NCBI GenBank assembly: GCA_029552825.1
Contig: JAKPDL010000116.1
Span: 17,942 to 81,941, forward strand
Direction: 5' to 3'
Source of the DNA: Bacteroidota bacterium
GTDB lineage: Bacteria; Bacteroidota; Bacteroidia; Bacteroidales; VadinHA17
DNA length: 64,000 nucleotides
Every line of letters begins with the position of its first letter. Position 1 is the first letter of the stretch. The notes beneath the pieces were generated by a model. That model was not told the origin of the DNA and did no database searches. It saw only the letters and a list, made by a program, of their open reading frames with translations. Positions 54,382-63,953 of this stretch are shown here, piece after piece. Position numbers and translations under genes: made by a program.

Positions 54382-56154
54382 TCAATCTTCTGACATTTGA
54401 AGCAGCATATCCCTGTAGGTTGCGAAAATTCTTGCTTTTGAAATAAAGCCCACATAAATTCCTTTATCAAGAACAGGCAGGTTCCACTCTCCAGTCCTGT
54501 TGAATGCTTCCATAACTGAGGCCATACTTTCCGATACATCAATATATGTTGTAGGGATAGTCATTAAATCTCTAACAAGAACTTCATCATATAAATCGGG
54601 ATTAAACATAAGTTCTCTGACATTATCGAGAAGGACCACGCCTTCAAGCACTCCATATTCATCCACAACAGGAAATATATTTCTTTTCGACCTTTTAATT
54701 GCTTTAACCAGTTCACGCAGTGTATCATCAGGTTTAACACAGATAAGGTCGGTTTCAATATCTTTTCTCCAGTCTGTTATAACTAGCACTGCTTTATCCT
54801 TATGGTGTGTAATAAGTTCACCCTGTGTAGCAAGCTGTACATGATATATTGAATACCGGGTAAATGCCCTTGCTGTTATGTATGATATTGTGGAAGTAAT
54901 AATCAGGGGTATCAGCAGGTCGTATCCTCCTGTAATTTCGGCAATAAGAAAGATTGCGGTTAGAGGGGCATGCATAACTCCTGCCATCATACCAGCCATT
55001 CCTGCCAGAACAAATCTATTATCGGGTATCTCAGCTGTTGAATAGTGCATTATTATTTTAGAAGAGAAAAAGCCTGCTACTGCTCCTGTAAACAATACAG
55101 GTGCAAAAACTCCTCCAATTCCTCCTGCTGCGTTTGTAGAGCTTGTTGCAAACACTTTTAATAGAACAATCAAACCTGATATAATTAGTATTGCCCACCA
55201 TTTATCAGGAAGAAAGCCTAATATCACAGAATTTAACACGCTCTCATTTCCGTCGAGTAAACTTTTCACAGAATTGTATCCTTCTCCAAAAAATGAAGGA
55301 AAAAGCAACACAAGTACACTGAGGGCTGTTCCTCCGGCAAGCAGCTTTAATCCCTGATTGTTTATTTTATTATACAGCTTCTCGGTTATCATAGTCATTT
55401 TTGAGAACCAAACAGAAACAAGACCTGTGAAGATTCCGAGAATCAAATAGAAGGGAACATTATTTATAAGAAAGGCCTCTTTCACCGAAAAAGAGAGGAG
55501 CACTTGATCTCCCATTGATATCCAGGCTACTGTTGCAGCGGTAACCGATGAAATAAGCAACGGTACTATTGATGACATGGTCAGGTCGAGCATCAATATT
55601 TCAAGGGTAAAAACTATTCCTGCAATAGGAGCTTTGAATATTCCCGACACAGCTCCTGCTGCACCGCAACCAAGTAAGAGTGTAATCTGCCGGTAATTCA
55701 GATTGAAGAAACGTCCTATAGAGGACCCTATTGATGAGCCTGCCAGCACAATTGGAGCCTCAGCACCCACCGAGCCGCCAAAACCAATTGTTATCGTTCC
55801 GGCAATAACCGATGCCCATATATTTTTTGCTTTAAGATAGCTCTTCTTCTTAGATATGGCATGTAGAACCCGGCTTATGCCATGACTGATATTATCCTTA
55901 ACAAATGTCTTTACAAAAAAATAAGTAAGAACCACACCCGTAAACGGAATAATAAAGTAAAATAATAAACCCTTCCCGGTGCTAAAAGATGAGTTGACCA
56001 GCTCGGCAGTAAAATGAATTGTATTTTTCATTACTGATGCAATCAATGCACCAAGCAATCCCACAATAAAGCTCAGCAGATAAATAAGCTGTGTCTGACT
56101 CAGTCGGGAGACAATTTTATTCAGAGGTTTCTTAATTTGCTCTTCAAATTTCAT
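54382..56154 (-). CDS. ClC family chloride channel/antiporter with two CBS domains
   Basis: This 590-residue membrane protein has the ClC fold with many hydrophobic helices. The ion-path motifs are GFGGSVGAEAPIVLAGSSIG, which holds the gating glutamate, and GGIGGVFAPVLFTGA. The first motif of the family (GSGIP) is changed to SHGIS. Two cytoplasmic CBS domains cover about 440-585 (DTLRELVKAIKRSKRNIFPV, VSESMASVMEAF), which could bind nucleotides. The ATG at 56154 is preferred over a GTG at 56226, because a TATCTTTG box lies between them. Confidence 0.9.
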   Translation of the reverse strand: MKFEEQIKKPLNKIVSRLSQTQLIYLLSFIVGLLGALIASVMKNTIHFTAELVNSSFSTGKGLLFYFIIPFTGVVLTYFFVKTFVKDNISHGISRVLHAISKKKSYLKAKNIWASVIAGTITIGFGGSVGAEAPIVLAGSSIGSSIGRFFNLNYRQITLLLGCGAAGAVSGIFKAPIAGIVFTLEILMLDLTMSSIVPLLISSVTAATVAWISMGDQVLLSFSVKEAFLINNVPFYLILGIFTGLVSVWFSKMTMITEKLYNKINNQGLKLLAGGTALSVLVLLFPSFFGEGYNSVKSLLDGNESVLNSVILGFLPDKWWAILIISGLIVLLKVFATSSTNAAGGIGGVFAPVLFTGAVAGFFSSKIIMHYSTAEIPDNRFVLAGMAGMMAGVMHAPLTAIFLIAEITGGYDLLIPLIITSTISYITARAFTRYSIYHVQLATQGELITHHKDKAVLVITDWRKDIETDLICVKPDDTLRELVKAIKRSKRNIFPVVDEYGVLEGVVLLDNVRELMFNPDLYDEVLVRDLMTIPTTYIDVSESMASVMEAFNRTGEWNLPVLDKGIYVGFISKARIFATYRDMLLQMSED

Positions 56155-56161
56155 GACGATG

Positions 56162-56169
56162 CAAAGATA
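56162..56169 (-). promoter_or_regulatory. Bacteroidetes -7 box for the ClC gene (TATCTTTG)
   Basis: Full TAnnTTTG match on the minus strand, only 7 bases before the ATG at 56154, so the mRNA could be nearly leaderless. Confidence 0.45.
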
Positions 56170-56201
56170 AAAACATAAGCAAAGTAAAATCATATTTTTA
56201 G

Positions 56202-56209
56202 TATGTTTG
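56202..56209 (+). promoter_or_regulatory. Bacteroidetes -7 box for the M16 peptidase operon (TATGTTTG)
   Basis: Full TAnnTTTG match followed by C, 50 bases before the M16 ATG at 56260. No -33 TTTG at usual spacing. Confidence 0.45.
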
Positions 56210-56259
56210 CATATTAACATAAACACTCATACGACATTCACTCATATTAATATTGCCTG

Positions 56260-57507
56260 ATGATTGAAATAAAAAGATGCTGCCTGAATAATGGATTAAG
56301 GGTAATAGTTCACGAAGACAGCTCAACTCCTCTTGCAGCAGTAAGTCTAGTTTATATGGTGGGATCGCGAAATGAAGATCCGGAACTTACAGGTCTGGCT
56401 CATCTTTTTGAACACCTGATGTTCAGAGGTTCGGAAAGTGTGCCCGATTTTGACGACCAGCTTCAGCTTGCAGGAGGAGAAAACAATGCTTTTACAAACA
56501 GTGATATAACAAATTACTACCTCACCATACCTGCTGTAAATATTGAGACTGCATTCTGGCTTGAATCGGACAGGATGAAAGGACTCAACATCACAGAAGA
56601 GAGCCTCAGCAACCAGAAGATGGTGGTTCTTGAAGAATACAGGCAGGCCTATTTAAATCAGCCCTATGGTGATGCAACTCTTCTGATCCGCCCGCTTGCA
56701 TATAAAATTCATCCATACCGCTGGCCAACTATCGGTAAAGAAGAACATATTAAAAAGGTAACACTGGGTGATATAAAAGAATTCTTCCACTCGTATTATG
56801 CGCCCAACAATTGCATAATGGTTGTAGCAGGAAATGTCAGTGCTGATGATGTTTTCCGGCTTGCAGAAAAGTGGTTCGGGAAAATCAAGATGCGCAAGGT
56901 TCATACAGAGACCCTTCCTGAAGAGCCTCCACAGAAATCAGCCCGAAAACTTACAGTAAAAAGAAATGTCCCGGCAAATGCACTTTACAAAGCCTGGCAC
57001 GTCTGCTGCAGAAGAGATCCTTCATTCATAACACTTGACCTGCTTACAGATATTCTGGCAGCAGGAGAATCCGGCAGATTGCAAAGAATTTTAGTCAGAG
57101 AGAAAAAACTTTTCAGCAGTATTAATGCATACTTAACCGGAGACCTGGATCCAGGTTTGCTTATAATTCAGGGCAGGCTGAATAATGGAGTTAGTTATGA
57201 AAAAGCTGAAAATGGACTCAATAAGATCATTGAAGAAATAAAAAGCACACCTGTACCTGATGAGGAAATGGAAAAAGTAAAAAACAGATTTGAAGCTGAG
57301 CACATAATGGACCGTGTAAATATTCTCGGCAAAGTCCTTTCCCTATCTCAGTATGAAGTGCTTGGAGATGCTTCACTCATCAACAGCGAAATTGAACTTT
57401 ATAGAAACGTCACTGCAGGTATGGTAAGTGAGGCAGCCGGAAATTACCTTAAAAAAACAAGTTGTAACACATTATATTATATAAGTACCGCAGCAAAACA
57501 GTTATGA
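56260..57507 (+). CDS. M16 family zinc peptidase, catalytic subunit
   Basis: This 415-residue protein is an insulinase-type peptidase. The inverted zinc motif HxxEH is seen as H48-LF-E51-H52 in AHLFEHLMFRG; a further glutamate lies in LEEYRQAYLNQPYGD. No signal peptide is visible, so it is probably cytoplasmic. In the family such subunits pair with a second M16 protein, here encoded directly downstream with a 4-base overlap. Confidence 0.92.
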   Translation: MIEIKRCCLNNGLRVIVHEDSSTPLAAVSLVYMVGSRNEDPELTGLAHLFEHLMFRGSESVPDFDDQLQLAGGENNAFTNSDITNYYLTIPAVNIETAFWLESDRMKGLNITEESLSNQKMVVLEEYRQAYLNQPYGDATLLIRPLAYKIHPYRWPTIGKEEHIKKVTLGDIKEFFHSYYAPNNCIMVVAGNVSADDVFRLAEKWFGKIKMRKVHTETLPEEPPQKSARKLTVKRNVPANALYKAWHVCCRRDPSFITLDLLTDILAAGESGRLQRILVREKKLFSSINAYLTGDLDPGLLIIQGRLNNGVSYEKAENGLNKIIEEIKSTPVPDEEMEKVKNRFEAEHIMDRVNILGKVLSLSQYEVLGDASLINSEIELYRNVTAGMVSEAAGNYLKKTSCNTLYYISTAAKQL

Positions 57508-58787
57508 AAACCCAAAAATCTGACCGACCTCCGGTAAATCCTATAAACATTGAGTTTATCAGCCAGCCGGAAAAAATAATTTTATCAAACAAAGTTCCTG
57601 TTTACTTCATTAAAGGTGGAAATGAGGAAATTACCAAAATTGATTTTGTCTTCAGGGCAGGATTCACGGCTGAAGAAATTCCGCTGCAATCCTCCACCAC
57701 TGCCAGAATGCTCACTGAAGGCTCTGAGCACATGACAGCCAGCGAAATAAACCGCGAACTTGACTACTATGGCATTACGTTCAACGCTGCATCCGACAGG
57801 GACTCGACTATAATATCAGCAATATTTCTCAACAGACATTTTACAAAAGCACTGGAATTGTTAAAGGAAATAATTTTTAGCCCACGTTTTCCGGAAGACG
57901 AGTTTAAAACATTGATGAACAGAAGGTTACAATGGTTTTTAATTAACAGGGAGAAAGTGAGTACCATTGCTACTGAATATTTTTTTGAATCTGTATTTGG
58001 GAAAAGTCATCCTTATGGGCTGAGGTTAAATGCAGAAGACTTCTCCAGAATTAAACCAGCGCATCTCCGTAACTTTCATTCGAGATATTACATCCCTCAG
58101 GAGATGACTTTGTTCGTATCAGGAAAAACACCCACCGGGGTAATAGAACATCTGGAGAATTATGTAGGAAGTATTGTGCATTATCCGGCTGATCGCAAAA
58201 AATCTCCTCCTCTTCCCTATGGAGAGAAAAAGAGAAACCTGTTTATCCCGAAGGAAGGAGCCGTCCAATCTGCCATACGTATAGGCTCTCAAACAATTAA
58301 AAGGTCCAATCCTGACTTCTCTTCCCTTCTGATTGTTAATACTTTACTGGGTGGATATTTCGGATCCCGACTTATGAAAAATCTGCGTGAGGAAAAAGGT
58401 TATACTTACGGAATAAGTTCATATCTGGTCTCATTAGATCTTGCAGGTTATCTGCTTATAGCAACAGAAGTAGGTAAAAAATACACCCAAAAGGCTGTAA
58501 AAGAGATCTTTAAAGAAATAAAAATATTGCAGAAAGAACCTGTAAAAGATAAAGAACTCGAAATGGTCAAAAACTACATGTTGAGCGACCTTGTGAGAAT
58601 GTTTGACGGCCCTTTTGCCACGGCAGAGAGTTTCAGGCTGGTATGGGAATCGGGTATGGATATGTCATATTTTCAGACATTGGCTCAAAAGATAAAATCT
58701 ATCACTCCTGATGAAATAATTCATATTGCCCGGTCGTATTATGATACAGGTGAGCTCTATACAGTAATTGCCGGACCGGAAAAATGA
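57504..58787 (+). CDS. M16 family peptidase, non-catalytic partner
   Basis: This 427-residue protein is an M16 member without HxxEH, the usual form of the substrate-binding partner. It has the conserved LMKNLREEKGYTYGISSYL stretch with the Arg/Tyr motif of the C-terminal half. It overlaps the catalytic gene (ATGA) and the next gene by 4 bases, so the three are co-translated. No signal peptide is clear. Together the two could form a heterodimeric peptidase. Confidence 0.92.
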   Translation: MKTQKSDRPPVNPINIEFISQPEKIILSNKVPVYFIKGGNEEITKIDFVFRAGFTAEEIPLQSSTTARMLTEGSEHMTASEINRELDYYGITFNAASDRDSTIISAIFLNRHFTKALELLKEIIFSPRFPEDEFKTLMNRRLQWFLINREKVSTIATEYFFESVFGKSHPYGLRLNAEDFSRIKPAHLRNFHSRYYIPQEMTLFVSGKTPTGVIEHLENYVGSIVHYPADRKKSPPLPYGEKKRNLFIPKEGAVQSAIRIGSQTIKRSNPDFSSLLIVNTLLGGYFGSRLMKNLREEKGYTYGISSYLVSLDLAGYLLIATEVGKKYTQKAVKEIFKEIKILQKEPVKDKELEMVKNYMLSDLVRMFDGPFATAESFRLVWESGMDMSYFQTLAQKIKSITPDEIIHIARSYYDTGELYTVIAGPEK

Positions 58788-60274
58788 TGTACAGAATATT
58801 TTATATTGCAATTTTTATTATTTGTGCTGTTTTCAATGAAGTGTTCGGGCAGGCAGATAACGACCCACCCGATTCTCCTTTGCTCAATCTGGTTACAGTG
58901 CAGCCAGAATCAGGCTTTACAGAGCTTTACTGGAAAAAAAGCATTGCACCCGATGTGGCAGGATATGTAATATATTACTTTAAAAACAATGAAGGGTTTG
59001 CTATTGATACTATCTTTAATCCGGAGGCAAATAGTTACTTAAATGTCGGTTCAGGCTCGAAGTTCAGATCCGAAGCCTATGTGATAGCAGCACTTGACAC
59101 AGCCGGAAATGTGAGCCCGCTTTCAAATTCGCTTTCAACAATATTTGTTGAAGTGGCTCCAGATACTTGCAGAAGAATGCTGAAAATTAAATGGAATTTC
59201 TATGAGCCAATCCCTTATAAAGTTAATGAATACAGGGTAATAGTCACTGAAAATGGAGGAAATAGTTATGAAGCCGGAAAAGTCAATTCCGGCGAAAACC
59301 ATTTCGATTTGAATAACATACATAATGGAGTCAATTATTGTGTTGTTGTGGAAGCTCTTCTTGAAAATGGGCAGAAATCATCATCAAACAAACAGTGCTT
59401 GCAGGTTAAAATGCAGAAAGATCCTGAATGGATAAATGCAGATTATGCAACTGTTGGCGATAACGGAGAAATACTTCTATCATTTTCTGTTGATCCTGAA
59501 TCAGAGATAAGAAGTTACAGACTCGAAAGAAAAAGGGAAGGTGAATCTGAATTCTCTTTTGTGAAAGATTTCACAATTAATGTGAGCAACAATATAAGAT
59601 ATACAGATAATACGGCTGATATTTCCAAAAAGCATTATTACAGGATGGCTGCCATAAATAATTGCGGCATTCCATCGGTATATTCAAATATTGCCGGTAA
59701 TATGGTTGCAGAAATAAAATATTCCGGGGATATTATGACGTTGTCGTGGAACCTCTACAAAGGATGGCGTGGAGGGATATTGAATCAGGAAGTGGCGGCA
59801 GACTTTGGTGAAGGACCAGGTGAGTTTGCCATCATCCTGACTCAAGATTCTTCCATGAGCATCAGATACGCTGATTTAATGTACATGATATCAGGGCCGG
59901 AAATATGCTTCTATATAATTGCCAATGAATTGCCTAATGAACTGGGTATTGCTGGCACCAGCAGATCCAACAAAGTCTGTTTGCCTGTAGAAGAAAAAGT
60001 TTTTGTTCCCAATACTTTTACGCCTGACAATGATAACATAAATGACCTTTTCAAGCCTGTATTATCATTTATGCCGGTTTCATATCTCTTAGTTATCACT
60101 GATACGAAAAACACGATTGTTTTTAAAACATCCAGCTGGCAGGATTCATGGGACGGAACGAAAGACGGTAGGCCTGTTCCGTCGGGTGTATATCTCTGGT
60201 ACCTGAAAATTACGACTCCAGCAGGTAAAAAGATTCAAAAAAGTGGCACTGTTACGGTAATCAGGAACAGATAA
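58784..60274 (+). CDS. Fibronectin-like exported protein with gliding-motility (T9SS type B) C-terminal domain
   Basis: This 496-residue protein has a signal peptide (MMYRIFYIAIFIICAVFNEV, then FGQA), followed by about three fibronectin type III-like units (for example TELYWKKSIAPDVAGYVIYY) and a type B sorting domain at about 408-496: VFVPNTFTPDNDNINDLFKP, WDGTKDGRPVPSGVYLWYL. This domain sends proteins through the type IX secretion system in Bacteroidetes. Its start overlaps the M16 partner gene by 4 bases, an unusual coupling of a surface protein with a peptidase pair. Function is unknown. Confidence 0.9.
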   Translation: MMYRIFYIAIFIICAVFNEVFGQADNDPPDSPLLNLVTVQPESGFTELYWKKSIAPDVAGYVIYYFKNNEGFAIDTIFNPEANSYLNVGSGSKFRSEAYVIAALDTAGNVSPLSNSLSTIFVEVAPDTCRRMLKIKWNFYEPIPYKVNEYRVIVTENGGNSYEAGKVNSGENHFDLNNIHNGVNYCVVVEALLENGQKSSSNKQCLQVKMQKDPEWINADYATVGDNGEILLSFSVDPESEIRSYRLERKREGESEFSFVKDFTINVSNNIRYTDNTADISKKHYYRMAAINNCGIPSVYSNIAGNMVAEIKYSGDIMTLSWNLYKGWRGGILNQEVAADFGEGPGEFAIILTQDSSMSIRYADLMYMISGPEICFYIIANELPNELGIAGTSRSNKVCLPVEEKVFVPNTFTPDNDNINDLFKPVLSFMPVSYLLVITDTKNTIVFKTSSWQDSWDGTKDGRPVPSGVYLWYLKITTPAGKKIQKSGTVTVIRNR

Positions 60275-60327
60275 AGGAATGCAAAAGCCCCCTCACTCCT
60301 TCAGTAACAACAAAACGTTAATTGCAC

Positions 60328-60335
60328 TATATTTG
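60328..60335 (+). promoter_or_regulatory. Bacteroidetes -7 box for the relA gene (TATATTTG)
   Basis: Full TAnnTTTG match followed by C, 16 bases before the ATG at 60352, which implies a short leader. Confidence 0.5.
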
Positions 60336-60351
60336 CATTTGATGTTTGAAT

Positions 60352-62625
60352 ATGAGCAAGAAGGATATTTTTGATGAAGAGGACAGGAAGCTGATCAGGG
60401 AGGAATATGAATCTCTGATGAATAATCTTTACAGGTGCAACAAACCGGGTGACAGGGAGCTTATTGAAAAAGCCTTCAACGTTGCCAATGAAGCACACTG
60501 GAACATGCGTCGCAGGTCGGGCGAACCATATATCATTCATCCTCTTAAAGTAGCAAAAATTGTCAATCAAGAAATTGGTCTGGGTGCAAAATCGATTGCA
60601 ACCGCTCTTCTGCACGATGTAGTTGAAGATACTGATTATACTCTCGAAGATGTAAGAAGAGAATTTGGCGACAAGATTGCTTCTTTGATTGACGGGTTGA
60701 CAAAAATTTCAGGAACCTACAATACAGATATTTCTCCTTCACTTCAGGCAGAAAATTTCAGAAAAATGCTTCTAACCATTTCTGACGACCTGAGGGTGCT
60801 GCTCATTAAGATAGCCGACCGGCTGCATAATATGAGGACGCTTGATTCGCTGCCCGAGAACAAGAAGATTAAAGTAGCTGGTGAGACCATATACCTGTAT
60901 GCGCCGCTGGCAGCCAGGCTTGGATTGTATGCAATAAAAACAGAGCTTGAAGACCTGAGCTTTAAATTCAGACATCCGAAAATATACGAGGAGATACAGA
61001 CTAAACTAAAACATAATGAAAAAAAATATCACGCGCTTATAAACAAGTTTTCATTGCCCATTATTGAAAAACTGAACGACGCAGGTTATAAATATGAAAT
61101 TACAGGAAGGCCAAAATCAATTTACTCGATATGGAAAAAAATGCAGACCAAGAATGTTCCTTTTGAGGAAATCTATGATATACTGGCTGTACGGATTGTT
61201 TTTGAGCCTTTCCCGGGCATATCTGAAAAAACTCAGTGCTGGAATATCTACTCAATGATAACAGACATTTACCTTCCCAAACCCGACAGGCTTCGCGACT
61301 GGTTAAGTCGTCCAAAACCAAACGGATATGAAGCTCTTCATGTGACAGTTATGGGGCCTGAAGGTAAATGGGTGGAAGTGCAGATACGTAGTACCAGAAT
61401 GGATGAAATAGCCGAAAGAGGATATGCAGCTCACTGGAAATATAAAGGTGATGATTCACAGGAAAGTGAATTCGACAAATGGATAAAGAGAATAAGGGTA
61501 CTGCTTGAGAATCCACTTGAAGATCCTGCAGAATTTCTTGACGATTTCAAGATGAATCTCTTCTCTTCCGAGATAATGGTCTTCACTCCAAAAGGTTATC
61601 TCATTTCGCTTCCTAAAGGAGCCACCGCGCTTGATTTCGCATATGAAATCCATACGGAAGTCGGTAATAAGGCTATAGGAGCAAAAATAAACTATAAGCT
61701 GATGCCACTCAATACAGTCCTTAACAGTGGCGACCAGGTTGAAATAATTACATCTGACAAAGCATCCCCTGAAAAGGAATGGTTAAATTTTGTTCATACA
61801 CCAAGGGCAAAGGCAGCAATTAAAAATGCCCTGAAAGCTGAATCGAGAGACCGGATACAAAAAGGCATGACAATTCTTGAGGAAAAACTAAATGAAATAG
61901 GTTTGGCTCCAACTTCCGAGACACTTAAAAAAATCATGATTCATTATGATGTTACAAATAAAGAAGAACTATATTCAAAAATTGGACTTGGCATAATTAC
62001 TCTCGACAATCTGAAGAAAATTGTGCGTAAGAATCCGTCAAAAAGTATCATTAAATACTGGGATCTTAAGCTGATAGGCCCAAAAAAAGATAAAGAATTA
62101 TCCGGCACAGAAGCTGAAGCAACAACTCAACAGGTTAAATTCGATACAAAAAATCCTTTCCTGCTACGCGAGAATATTGAAGGTGATGAGCAATCATACG
62201 AGATAGCAAAATGCTGCAATCCTATTCCGGGAGATGAAGTTACTGGATACCTGTCGCATGAAGGAACAATAATTGTTCACAAGCGTAATTGCCCTGTGGC
62301 GGTCAGATTGATGTCGAGTGAGGGCAACAGAATTATTGCAGTAAAATGGACAATGCATAAACTTGCATCATTTCTTGCAAGAATCAGTATTTCAGGGATT
62401 GACAGAATCGGGCTTCTAAAAGATATAACAAACATCATTTCAGACGAACTCAAAGCAAACATACGCAACATAAATGTTTCGGTTCATGATGGCATTTTTG
62501 AAGGATCGCTGGATCTTTATGTGCATCACACCAGAGATCTTAATAATCTGATAATGAAAATATCAAACGTTAAAGGAGTTGAAAAGGTGAGGAGGGTGGA
62601 AAATTTTGGCGAAGAGACATTATAG
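60352..62625 (+). CDS. relA: RelA/SpoT family (p)ppGpp synthetase/hydrolase
   Basis: This is a 757-residue bifunctional stringent-response enzyme. The N-terminal HD hydrolase site is intact (HPLKVAKI, LLHDVVEDTD, DRLHNMRTLD). The synthetase domain has TGRPKSIYSIWKKMQ and YDILAVRIVFEP, followed by the TGS domain (VFTPKGYLISLPKGATALDF) and the C-terminal ACT domain (GLLKDITNIISDELKANIRN). Because the HD residues are kept, it probably both makes and removes (p)ppGpp. The ATG at 60352 is chosen over a TTG two codons earlier. A Fur-family gene follows after 70 bases. Confidence 0.95.
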   Translation: MSKKDIFDEEDRKLIREEYESLMNNLYRCNKPGDRELIEKAFNVANEAHWNMRRRSGEPYIIHPLKVAKIVNQEIGLGAKSIATALLHDVVEDTDYTLEDVRREFGDKIASLIDGLTKISGTYNTDISPSLQAENFRKMLLTISDDLRVLLIKIADRLHNMRTLDSLPENKKIKVAGETIYLYAPLAARLGLYAIKTELEDLSFKFRHPKIYEEIQTKLKHNEKKYHALINKFSLPIIEKLNDAGYKYEITGRPKSIYSIWKKMQTKNVPFEEIYDILAVRIVFEPFPGISEKTQCWNIYSMITDIYLPKPDRLRDWLSRPKPNGYEALHVTVMGPEGKWVEVQIRSTRMDEIAERGYAAHWKYKGDDSQESEFDKWIKRIRVLLENPLEDPAEFLDDFKMNLFSSEIMVFTPKGYLISLPKGATALDFAYEIHTEVGNKAIGAKINYKLMPLNTVLNSGDQVEIITSDKASPEKEWLNFVHTPRAKAAIKNALKAESRDRIQKGMTILEEKLNEIGLAPTSETLKKIMIHYDVTNKEELYSKIGLGIITLDNLKKIVRKNPSKSIIKYWDLKLIGPKKDKELSGTEAEATTQQVKFDTKNPFLLRENIEGDEQSYEIAKCCNPIPGDEVTGYLSHEGTIIVHKRNCPVAVRLMSSEGNRIIAVKWTMHKLASFLARISISGIDRIGLLKDITNIISDELKANIRNINVSVHDGIFEGSLDLYVHHTRDLNNLIMKISNVKGVEKVRRVENFGEETL

Positions 62626-62695
62626 TGAATTTCATGGTTTTATGAGGAAGTTCTTAAATAAGCACATGGATTTTAATTATCAATTTTGGCTATAA

Positions 62696-63151
62696 ATGAC
62701 CATTGAAGATACAAAAAAAGTTGTAAAACAGATATTCACTGAATATCTTGAAAGGAAGAGATGCAGAAAAACGCCGGAACGGTATGCCATACTGGAAGAG
62801 ATATACAGTCGTGATGGTCATTTTGATATTGAATCGCTGTATATCTCAATGAAAAACAAGAAGTACAGGGTTAGCAGGGCAACACTTTACAATACAATAA
62901 ATCTTCTGCTCGATGCCAACCTTGTGATAAGACACCAGTTTGGTAAAAACATTTCCTATTACGAGAAGGCTTTCCAGTGCAGCCAGCACGATCATCTTAT
63001 CGACATCAACTCGGGGAAGGTAATAGAGTTCTGTGATCCTCGCATAAATGAAATAATCAGAACGGCCTGCGAAATGAACAATTTCAGGCCACTGTTTCAC
63101 TCCCTGTACATATACGGGGTTTCTGAGAGTAAAAAGCAAGAATCCCTTTAA
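62696..63151 (+). CDS. Fur family metal-responsive regulator
   Basis: This 151-residue protein has the Fur winged-helix DNA-binding domain ([41 protein letters not shown]) and the dimerisation domain with metal-ligand histidines ([19 protein letters not shown]). The structural CxxC pairs near the C terminus of many Fur proteins are absent. It may respond to iron, zinc or peroxide; this cannot be decided from sequence. It lies 70 bases after relA; a near-match -7 box (CAATTTTG) precedes it. Confidence 0.92.
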   Translation: MTIEDTKKVVKQIFTEYLERKRCRKTPERYAILEEIYSRDGHFDIESLYISMKNKKYRVSRATLYNTINLLLDANLVIRHQFGKNISYYEKAFQCSQHDHLIDINSGKVIEFCDPRINEIIRTACEMNNFRPLFHSLYIYGVSESKKQESL

Positions 63152-63172
63152 AAAATTTCTTAAATACTCCCG

Positions 63173-63826
63173 TCAGAAAGCATAACCGAAAGCTAAACCA
63201 AAAGGTACCGAAATACTGCTTTTGCTTTTAAATTCTTCACTATCAAAGTCTCCCGATACTGTGTATTTTCTGGAAACATAACCAAGTCCGGTGAAAACAT
63301 CGAGTGTGAAACCACCTGAAGTAATTAACTGATAACCAATTAATCCGTTAATATTTAATTTTGTTCCATTTATTTTATCATCTGGATTTGCCTTATTTTT
63401 AACTGATGCGGTAGCATAAGAGATGTTAGGTGCCAGGTAAAATCCTTCAGGGGCATTAAGGTCTCTACTTACGAAAAACTTATAGGTGCCCTGAATACGG
63501 TATCCGCTAGTTTTAACACCTTTAATTTCCTCTCCATCTTCACTTTTTGTTATTTCGTCAAGATTGAGCAACACACTTGGTCCGATATAACTGGCACCAA
63601 TCTGAAATGACGTTTTATTTGTGACTTTTGTTTCAAAATATGCCTTATACTCTCCTGTTACCGGGATAACTACCACCCAAAAAGGTCCGCCAAGCGCTGC
63701 GAGTGGATTTGTTTTAATGGTAAATTTATATTCCTTTGAAGGAGAAGATGTTTCCTGAGAATAACTATATCCATTTCCTGCTACCAGAAACATCACAACT
63801 AAAAAAATCATTATTGTTCTTTTCAT
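63173..63826 (-). CDS. Outer-membrane beta-barrel protein, unknown function
   Basis: This 217-residue protein has a signal peptide (MKRTIMIFLVVMFLVAGNGY, then SYSQ). The mature part is a run of amphipathic beta strands ending SVPFGLAFGYAF with a terminal Phe, the classic outer-membrane barrel signature. It resembles DUF3575-like small barrels in Bacteroidetes. Function is unknown. It converges with the Fur gene, with 21 bases between the stops. Confidence 0.82.
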   Translation of the reverse strand: MKRTIMIFLVVMFLVAGNGYSYSQETSSPSKEYKFTIKTNPLAALGGPFWVVVIPVTGEYKAYFETKVTNKTSFQIGASYIGPSVLLNLDEITKSEDGEEIKGVKTSGYRIQGTYKFFVSRDLNAPEGFYLAPNISYATASVKNKANPDDKINGTKLNINGLIGYQLITSGGFTLDVFTGLGYVSRKYTVSGDFDSEEFKSKSSISVPFGLAFGYAF

Positions 63827-63895
63827 TTTTCTATGTTTTATTGTTCTTTCTTAAATAGCATGATTATGTAACATTGTTTCTGTAAAATTAAAAAA

Positions 63896-63953
63896 GCCAC
63901 GGCTGAAAAAAATAATTATAATAGTGATAAACTTTAAAACAATCAGCCATGGC
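63896..63953 (+). promoter_or_regulatory. Inverted repeat that buries a start codon
   Basis: GCCACGGCTGA (63896-63906) can pair with TCAGCCATGGC (63943-63953), 10 of 11 positions, around a 36-base AT-rich loop. The second arm contains the ATG at 63949. In RNA the start codon would lie in the stem. Confidence 0.5.

Noticed and set aside
60275..60300. C-rich stretch (GCCCCCTCACTCC) that could be a remnant of the tandem repeat near 1100
   Set aside because: Only a few bases match and the palindrome is absent, so common origin is not supported.
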